Source: Paenibacillus mesophilus (GTDB taxonomy: Bacteria; Bacillota; Bacilli; Paenibacillales; NBRC-103111). From it: 64,000 nucleotides of DNA. The notes under the pieces were generated by a model that was given only the letters and a program-made list of their open reading frames with translations, had not been told where the DNA came from and made no database searches. The stretch spans positions 1-64,000 of the forward strand of contig NZ_VCRA01000013.1 in assembly GCF_005938385.1 (NCBI RefSeq), in the 5' to 3' direction. Position 1 is the first letter of the stretch; each line of letters opens with the position of its first letter. Made by a program: the position numbers and the translations under genes. This document shows positions 58,891-64,000 of the stretch, piece by piece.

Positions 58891-59829
58891 ATGTCCCGCA
58901 TATTGAAAGTTTCCGTAGACGAATTTCTGGAGATCGCCAAGGCGCTGTCCAACGAGTCGCGTTTGCAAATTTTCAAACAAATCCAGAAAGCCGACATGAA
59001 CGTGAACGAAATCGCGGAAATGTTCGGGCTTCCGTCCTCGACGGCGACCGTCAGCATCAAGAAGCTGGAGGAAGCGAACCTGATCCGGACCGAGCTGCTC
59101 CCGGGCACCCGGGGCTTCCAGAAAGTATGCTCGGCCCGGTTCGACCAGCTTGTCGTGGAGTTGAAGAACGATGGAGGTTCGGCGAACGAGTCCGTCCGTT
59201 ACGTCTCGATGCCGATCGGCCTCTATTCGGACTGCGATGTGCGGCCGACATGCGGGCTGGCCGGCGAAGAGAGCATAATCGGCTATTTGGACGATCCGCG
59301 CAGCTTCTACGAGCCCGACAAGGCGAAGGCGCAGCTGCTCTGGTTCAAGCAAGGCTACGTGCAGTACCAGATCCCGAACAAAGTCCCTTACGACGCGCGG
59401 CTGACCTCTTTGGAAATCTCGATGGAAATATGCTCGGAAGCTCCTATGTATAACTTGAACTGGCCGTCGGACATAACGGTATGGATCAACGATGTGGAGG
59501 TCGGCACCTACTTAAGCCCCGGAGACTTCGGCGGAGAACCCGGCCTGCTGACCCCCTCGTGGTGGGACATCCACAGAAGCCAGTACGGGCTGCTGAAGAA
59601 GTGGAAAATCGACGGAACCGGCGCTTATATCGACGGCCGGCAAGTGTCCGGCGTTACGGTAGACAACCTCGGCGTCCACGACGCTCCGGCCTTCCAGCTG
59701 CGAATCGGCGTCAAGCCGGACGCCGCCAACGTAGGCGGAGTCAATCTGTTCGGTGCCAAGTTCGGCAACTATGAGCAGGATTTGCTCGTCCGGTTCGATT
59801 TCAAGCCGCTCGGCAGTCCGGCAAAATAA
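58891..59829 (+). CDS. ArsR-type regulator fused to an uncharacterised C-terminal sensory domain
   Basis: 312 residues from ATG 58891 (GGAAGGAAG ahead). Residues 10-75 are an ArsR winged helix: IAKALSNESRLQIFKQIQKADMNVNEIAEMFGLPSSTATVSIKKLEEANLI. The remaining ~225 residues are beta-rich and aromatic (MPIGLYSDCDVRPTCGLAG, YVQYQIPNKVPYDARLTSLEISMEICSEAP, WPSDITVWINDVEVGTYLSPGDFGG, WWDIHRSQYGLLKKWKI), reminiscent of a jelly-roll carbohydrate-binding domain. ArsR proteins are normally near 100 residues, so this is a one-component sugar sensor in all likelihood. Palindromes before it and before the GH2 gene suggest both are its targets. Confidence 0.75.
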   Translation: MSRILKVSVDEFLEIAKALSNESRLQIFKQIQKADMNVNEIAEMFGLPSSTATVSIKKLEEANLIRTELLPGTRGFQKVCSARFDQLVVELKNDGGSANESVRYVSMPIGLYSDCDVRPTCGLAGEESIIGYLDDPRSFYEPDKAKAQLLWFKQGYVQYQIPNKVPYDARLTSLEISMEICSEAPMYNLNWPSDITVWINDVEVGTYLSPGDFGGEPGLLTPSWWDIHRSQYGLLKKWKIDGTGAYIDGRQVSGVTVDNLGVHDAPAFQLRIGVKPDAANVGGVNLFGAKFGNYEQDLLVRFDFKPLGSPAK

Positions 59830-59889
59830 TTCGGCTTGTTCGAGTCGCATCCTTGTACATTCAATGCGCGGACATGATTGTCCGCCATC

Positions 59890-59934
59890 TTTACACCCAT
59901 TCACTCAATTATTATTGTTTTATTTCAATAATAA
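59890..59934 (+). promoter_or_regulatory. Promoter and ArsR-type operator of the GH2 gene
   Basis: TTTACA (59890-59895), 17 bases, TATTGT (59913-59918). CAATTATTATTG (59906-59917) overlaps the -10 and CAATAATAAATG (59926-59937) follows, both akin to CAATAATTATTG at 58848. Binding would block polymerase. Confidence 0.6.
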
Positions 59935-59956
59935 ATGAACCTAAAGGAGAGATAGC

Positions 59957-61771
59957 ATGAGCAGCTTGAACTTGCCAAGAGCCGAGTATCCCCGCCCGCA
60001 GTTCGAACGAAACGACTGGATCAACCTGAACGGGCAATGGGAGTTCGAATTCGACGACCGCGACGAAGGAGAGCGGCAGCGCTGGTATGCGGACGGTCCG
60101 TCTTTTACGAAATCGATCACCGTCCCTTACTGCTTCCAAAGCAAGCTTAGCGGCATCGGGGATACGTCCGTTCACGACATCGTATGGTACCGCCGAAATT
60201 GGGACGTGCCGCCGGCATTTGTCGGCAAACGTGTCATTCTGCACTTCGGAGCGGTTGATTACGCAGCCAAAGTATGGGTGAATGGCCAACAGGTCGCTGT
60301 GCACGAAGGCGGGCATACGCCTTTCGAGGCCGACATTACGCTTGCGCTGACCGATAAGGATAATCGGATAGTCGTGCGTGCGCAGGACTACGCGAAAGAT
60401 TTGGCTCTGCCTCGCGGCAAGCAGTACTGGAAGGATAAGTCCGAAGGTATTTTCTATACGCGGACGACCGGAATATGGCAAACCGTCTGGCTCGAAGCGG
60501 TAGGCGATACTTGCCTGAAATCGGTCCGGCTCACTCCGGACATCGACCGGAACAGCATACATATGCAATTTCATTTATCGCAGCCATACGCGAACGGCGC
60601 TCGCGGAGCGGGGACTCTGGCCGTCAGGACGATCGTATCGTTCTCCGGAGAGATCGTCGCGGAGGACGTATTCAGCATGCGGGGAGAAACGGAATCGCGC
60701 AGCATATGCCTGACCGACAGCTACGGTTCCGGGGTCGGAGGAGCGAGCCGCCGCTGGTGGACACCGGAATCGCCTAGATTGTACGATGTCGAGTTCACGC
60801 TCGAGAGGGACGGCCGGCCGATCGACCATGTGCGCAGCTATTTCGGCATGCGTAAAATATCGATAGACAACGGGAGGCTGTATTTGAACAACTCCCCATA
60901 CTACATGAAGCTCGTGCTCGATCAAGGCTACTTTCCGGAAAGCCTGCTCACCCCGCCTACGGACGAAGCGATCCGCTACGATGTCGAGGCGACGAAAGCG
61001 ATGGGCTTCAACGGCGCGAGAAAGCATCAGAAAATCGAAGACCCGCGGTATTTGTATTGGTGCGACAAGCTCGGCCTGCTCGTATGGGGTGAAATGGCCA
61101 ACGCGTATACATACACGGAAGCTTACGCGCGGCGGATGACGAAGGAATGGCTGGAAGCGATCGAGCGCGACTACAACCACCCTTGCCTCGTCGTCTGGGT
61201 GCCTTTGAACGAAAGCTGGGGCGTGCCGAACATTTCCAACGACAAGCAGCAGCAAATGCATGCGCAGGCGCTGTATTACACGACGAAGTCGCTTGATTCT
61301 ACGAGGCCTGTCGTTTCCAACGACGGTTGGGAGCATGCGGTTTCCGACCTGTGCACGATTCATGACTACGAGTGGAGAAAGCATGTGCTAACGGAGCGGT
61401 ACGCCTCCGCCGAAAGCGCTGTGCAGTCCGAACCTGCCAGACGCCGCATATTCGCGCCAGGCTTCCGCTACGAGGGTCAGCCTATTCTCGTAAGCGAATT
61501 CGGCGGGATCGCCTTCAAGAAGACGTCGGGGGAAGGCTGGGGGTACTCCGGCGCGAAGGACGAGGCCGATTTCATCAACCGTCTCGCCGACGTAGTCCAC
61601 CCGCTGCTGAACAGCCCCGTCGTACGAGGCTTCTGCTATACGCAGCTGACCGACGTGGAGCAGGAGATGAACGGACTGATGACGTACGACCGCAAGCCGA
61701 AGCTTCCTTTCGAGATCATCCGGCAAATTAACAACGGCAAGGTACCTGAGCCGCCATCGCCTGCGCAATAA
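59957..61771 (+). CDS. Glycoside hydrolase family 2 (beta-galactosidase/glucuronidase type)
   Basis: 604 residues, cytoplasmic. The N-terminal sugar-binding sandwich shows LNGQWEFEFD and WYRRNWDVP, VILHFGAVDYAAKVWVNG and HEGGHTPFEADI. An Ig-like middle follows, then the TIM barrel with acid/base E419 in WVPLNESWG and nucleophile E514 in SEFGG. GVRKHQK-like NGARKHQKIEDPRYLYWCDKLGLLVWGEM is typical of the short GH2 group. The sugar released (galactose, glucuronate, arabinose or mannose) cannot be read. AAAGGAGAGATAGC precedes the ATG. Control by the ArsR-type protein upstream is inferred from operators. Confidence 0.87.
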   Translation: MSSLNLPRAEYPRPQFERNDWINLNGQWEFEFDDRDEGERQRWYADGPSFTKSITVPYCFQSKLSGIGDTSVHDIVWYRRNWDVPPAFVGKRVILHFGAVDYAAKVWVNGQQVAVHEGGHTPFEADITLALTDKDNRIVVRAQDYAKDLALPRGKQYWKDKSEGIFYTRTTGIWQTVWLEAVGDTCLKSVRLTPDIDRNSIHMQFHLSQPYANGARGAGTLAVRTIVSFSGEIVAEDVFSMRGETESRSICLTDSYGSGVGGASRRWWTPESPRLYDVEFTLERDGRPIDHVRSYFGMRKISIDNGRLYLNNSPYYMKLVLDQGYFPESLLTPPTDEAIRYDVEATKAMGFNGARKHQKIEDPRYLYWCDKLGLLVWGEMANAYTYTEAYARRMTKEWLEAIERDYNHPCLVVWVPLNESWGVPNISNDKQQQMHAQALYYTTKSLDSTRPVVSNDGWEHAVSDLCTIHDYEWRKHVLTERYASAESAVQSEPARRRIFAPGFRYEGQPILVSEFGGIAFKKTSGEGWGYSGAKDEADFINRLADVVHPLLNSPVVRGFCYTQLTDVEQEMNGLMTYDRKPKLPFEIIRQINNGKVPEPPSPAQ

Positions 61772-61786
61772 GCTTGATCTTAAATC

Positions 61787-61812
61787 GACCTTCGCGATTC
61801 GTCGCGAAGGTC
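61787..61812. terminator. Hairpin between convergent genes
   Basis: GACCTTCGCG (61787-61796), loop ATTCGT, CGCGAAGGTC (61803-61812). T-tracts are short on both sides. Confidence 0.6.
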
Positions 61813-61823
61813 GGTCTTCAACG

Positions 61824-63323
61824 TTATTGCTTTCCCGTCACCTTAACCAGCTTCCCGGGCGCAAGCGGATGGCCGGATTCGCTTCTCGAATCGGTACCCG
61901 TCACCCGGACGTACACCCGGTTCTCATAATATCCGGTCGTGGCGGCCACTTGGAGCAGCTTCTGCGGCCAGTCTCCCCCCCACGTATAGCCGTTTCTCCG
62001 CTCTTCCTCGATATCCAGCACATTGCGCTTGATGACACCGTCGCGCCCGGAGAAGATCGGCAAATTCGTTCCGATCTCGTAAAATCGGTACCATGTCGAG
62101 GCGTTCGGGTCGGAGACGAAATTGGAGCCGATCGGCGTCTTCATATCGTACTTCATCCCTTTGATGCGCGCCTGCTCCAGCCAGGCGAGCGCCCCTTGTA
62201 CCGCGTCGGCCGCTGCCTTCGGCGGATTCGGTATCGCCATCAAGTATTGGACGACCGCCACCGATTCGGAGCTCGCGATCGACGGATGCTCATAAGGCCG
62301 TCCCCCGCGGGGCTCGTAGGTGATCGGATCGTGCTGCGCTCCCCACGCCGTCGGTTGTCCGCCGACTTTGATCTGCGACTTCAAAATATAATCAAGACCC
62401 CGGTCGAGCGCCTGCCCCACCCGGCTGCGCTGCGTATCGTCAACCACGTCCGTATCGAACGGATAGCTTCTGTCGGCGATGAGACGAAGTACCTCCATGG
62501 TGCGCGTCATCGCGTTATCGTTATAAGTCACGTAGTCGGAATAGTTTCCTCTCGCGGGATACACTTGCGGCCATCCGCCGCTCGGAACTTGCATCTTCAG
62601 CAAATAGTCGACCGCTTTCCGGACGGATTGCTTGTATCGTTCGTCCTTCGTCTCGTCATACAGGATCGCCATGAAAATCATTTCATTGGTTGTAGCGCCG
62701 TTATCGATCGTACCGATCTCTTCCCCTGCCCGGGTAAACAGCTCGGTGCGCATTTCTTTGCCGTCCCACGGCCGGGCGTAGGCGGCCCCCATATTTTTGA
62801 ACCAGCCGCCATGCTCCATCTGCCAGGTGAGCAAGCTGTCCGCTTGCGCGACATCCTTCGCCCGAATGCCCAAGTAATATTTAGCCGTCATCAGCTTGAC
62901 GTTTTTCGGATCGCGGCTTTTCGCCGCCGCCCATGTCCCATCCGGTTGGAGCGTTTCTTTCAATTCATAGGAAGCGACGGTATGGTTCCGCTCATTCGTT
63001 CTCGTTTCCGTACGCGTTACGTTGAGAAAACGGTTCAGCTTCGGATCGAGCTCGCTCCACGTTCCCGTCGGGACCGCGAATTTCAGATCGTCCGGGACGA
63101 ACGATGCCAGCTTCTCGCTGAATGTCACTTCCACCCGGTTCGGCCCGACAACTTCGGCTTTCACGATAGCGGGAATGCAGTTGTCTTTGCACCCGGCGTC
63201 TTCTGCCGATTGCTGTGTCCCCCACTGCGAAACTATGAGGACGGCCGCCGACAGCAGCGCGATTGCGGCCAATAGGCCGATCACAATCGTTTTGTTGCGT
63301 GTATGCTTAGGTATTGTTTTCAC
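61824..63323 (-). CDS. pelA: Pectate lyase (PelA type, PL10)
   Basis: 499 residues. An N-terminal membrane segment or signal (VIGLLAAIALLSAAVLIVSQW) and a CKDNC segment lead to an Ig-like part (about 50-150). The PL10 (alpha/alpha) catalytic domain shows LTWQMEHGGWFKNM, TIDNGATTNEM, LKMQVPSGGWPQVYPARGNYSDYVTYNDNAMTRTM, STWYRFYEIGTNLPIFSGRDGVIK and the end block RRNGYTWGGDWPQKLL. It cleaves polygalacturonate by beta-elimination outside the cell. GTG start 63323 lies 5 bases after the esterase stop, so the two are one operon. Confidence 0.9.
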   Translation of the reverse strand: MKTIPKHTRNKTIVIGLLAAIALLSAAVLIVSQWGTQQSAEDAGCKDNCIPAIVKAEVVGPNRVEVTFSEKLASFVPDDLKFAVPTGTWSELDPKLNRFLNVTRTETRTNERNHTVASYELKETLQPDGTWAAAKSRDPKNVKLMTAKYYLGIRAKDVAQADSLLTWQMEHGGWFKNMGAAYARPWDGKEMRTELFTRAGEEIGTIDNGATTNEMIFMAILYDETKDERYKQSVRKAVDYLLKMQVPSGGWPQVYPARGNYSDYVTYNDNAMTRTMEVLRLIADRSYPFDTDVVDDTQRSRVGQALDRGLDYILKSQIKVGGQPTAWGAQHDPITYEPRGGRPYEHPSIASSESVAVVQYLMAIPNPPKAAADAVQGALAWLEQARIKGMKYDMKTPIGSNFVSDPNASTWYRFYEIGTNLPIFSGRDGVIKRNVLDIEEERRNGYTWGGDWPQKLLQVAATTGYYENRVYVRVTGTDSRSESGHPLAPGKLVKVTGKQ

Positions 63324-63328
63324 CCCGC

Positions 63329-64000
63329 TTACTTATGCACCGGTTCCGGGCTAGTATTCTTTATATAATCGAGAAGCGGCAGCTTCGCCTCCCGGATTCC
63401 TTGAACGACCAGCCCGGCCATCTCCGAAGCGCCGTTTTCGTTAAAATGCGTATTGTCCTTCGACCCTTCCGGGTAATTGGCGTTTTCTCCGGGTTCAAGC
63501 CATAGAAACAATTTCTTCGACGGTTCGTCGCCAAGCTGCTCCAACAGCTTCTTGCTGCTCGTGTGCAAATCGATAACCGGAACCTGCAGCTCCTTGCCAA
63601 GCTGGATCATGGCGGCGGGATACGCACCATGCGTCATGGCGAGCGTACCGTTCGGATTGAAATTTCTCCGATTCATCGGAGTGATCAGAACCGGAAACGC
63701 CCCCTTCTCCCGGGCTGCTTCGACATACTGCTTCAAGTATGATTTGTATGTCGTATAAGGATCGGTATGGCGCTCCTGGTCGGTTTTCTCGTCGTTATGC
63801 CCGAATTGGATGAACAAATAATCGCCTTTTCGGATCTCTTCCTTTATTTTTTGCAGCCGCCCTTCATCGATGAAGCTTTTGGAGCTTCTGCCCGATTCCG
63901 CGGCGTTTACGACCGTCACCCGATCCGTAAAATGAGTTCCGATAAACTGCCCCCATCCGGCCAACGGCGCCCTTTTGTCGAGATAGCTTGCAACCGTGGA
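63329..64000 (-). CDS. Rhamnogalacturonan acetylesterase-like SGNH hydrolase (5' end beyond window)
   Basis: 223 codons are visible; the gene runs past the window end. The first visible codons read S-T-V-A-S-Y, so Ser at 64000-63998 is the nucleophile of the block I GDS motif. GWGQF, ESGRSSKSF (block II Gly), FIQFGHNDEK (block III) and the DNTHFNENGA (catalytic Asp/His, block V) follow. This is the layout of rhamnogalacturonan acetylesterases (CE12-like), which deacetylate pectin backbones. It precedes the pectate lyase in one operon. Signal peptide and start cannot be seen. Confidence 0.85.
   Translation of the reverse strand, partial: STVASYLDKRAPLAGWGQFIGTHFTDRVTVVNAAESGRSSKSFIDEGRLQKIKEEIRKGDYLFIQFGHNDEKTDQERHTDPYTTYKSYLKQYVEAAREKGAFPVLITPMNRRNFNPNGTLAMTHGAYPAAMIQLGKELQVPVIDLHTSSKKLLEQLGDEPSKKLFLWLEPGENANYPEGSKDNTHFNENGASEMAGLVVQGIREAKLPLLDYIKNTSPEPVHK

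Overview
The window reads as chromosomal DNA of a spore-forming Bacillota of the Paenibacillaceae (Paenibacillus/Cohnella type). The reasons are strong AGGAGG-like ribosome binding sites, sigma-A promoters, a GC-rich third-codon bias that leaves long antisense frames open, large secreted polysaccharide-degrading enzymes, SLH-anchored surface protein, copper-amine-oxidase-N and collagen-like proteins, 7TMR-DISM histidine kinases, and a B. subtilis yutM-yutJ-yuzB-yutI type neighbourhood. I see no tRNA, rRNA, CRISPR array or prophage. The species is an inference.

Layout. 1-700: tail of an IS66-like transposase, palindromic repeat units and a consensus promoter without a clear gene. 0.7-5.1 kb: ribokinase, GNAT acetyltransferase, AraC regulator divergent from a lipoprotein solute-binding protein, ArsR regulator. 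5.3-8.8 kb: Fe-S and respiration cluster (A-type Fe-S carrier, aminofutalosine synthase MqnE, NADH dehydrogenase, YuzB, NifU-like). 9-16.7 kb: a GH44 glucanase divergent from a response regulator/giant hybrid kinase pair. 16.7-21.2 kb: ctaA, UbiD-like decarboxylase, HEPN protein, SDR. 21.3-27.7 kb: secreted beta-sandwich protein, ceramidase-like hydrolase, a MITE-like insertion abutting a frameshifted TauE/SafE gene, LysR regulator, thioredoxin. 27.8-30.9 kb: SPFH protein with a tiny ribbon-helix-helix partner, a second MITE-like element, ClpP, a hairpin element and an autoregulated HTH gene. 31-37.3 kb: two copper-amine-oxidase-N secreted proteins (one a Cu/Zn-SOD) and a second, paralogous regulator/giant-kinase pair.

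37.3-46 kb holds a MurJ/SpoVB-type flippase bracketed by two copies of a ~130 bp terminator-bearing repeat, then a six-gene catabolic operon (PLP enzyme, Gfo/Idh dehydrogenase, MBL hydrolase, aspartoacylase-like, SDR, aldo-keto reductase) under a GntR/FadR regulator. TGGT-N3-ACCA operators precede both the operon and the regulator, and also precede a second GntR gene at 51.3 kb. 46-53 kb: acidic RHH protein, O-antigen-ligase-like/SLH operon, and a collagen-like protein with about 34 GVPGGM repeats. 53.4-58.8 kb: second copy of the first MITE, then a palindrome-controlled operon of two serine hydrolases and a three-gene ABC-2 exporter. 58.8-64 kb: an ArsR regulator fused to an uncharacterised C-terminal domain with its GH2 glycosidase target, then pectate lyase and rhamnogalacturonan acetylesterase (cut by the window end).

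Taken together, the region is a plant-polysaccharide-oriented accessory segment interleaved with housekeeping genes. The most distinctive things are the twin dual-kinase systems, the operator-linked GntR operon, the ArsR-fusion/GH2 pair, the serine-hydrolase/ABC operon and three non-autonomous mobile elements. Functions are assigned by reading motifs by eye; nothing was searched against a database.
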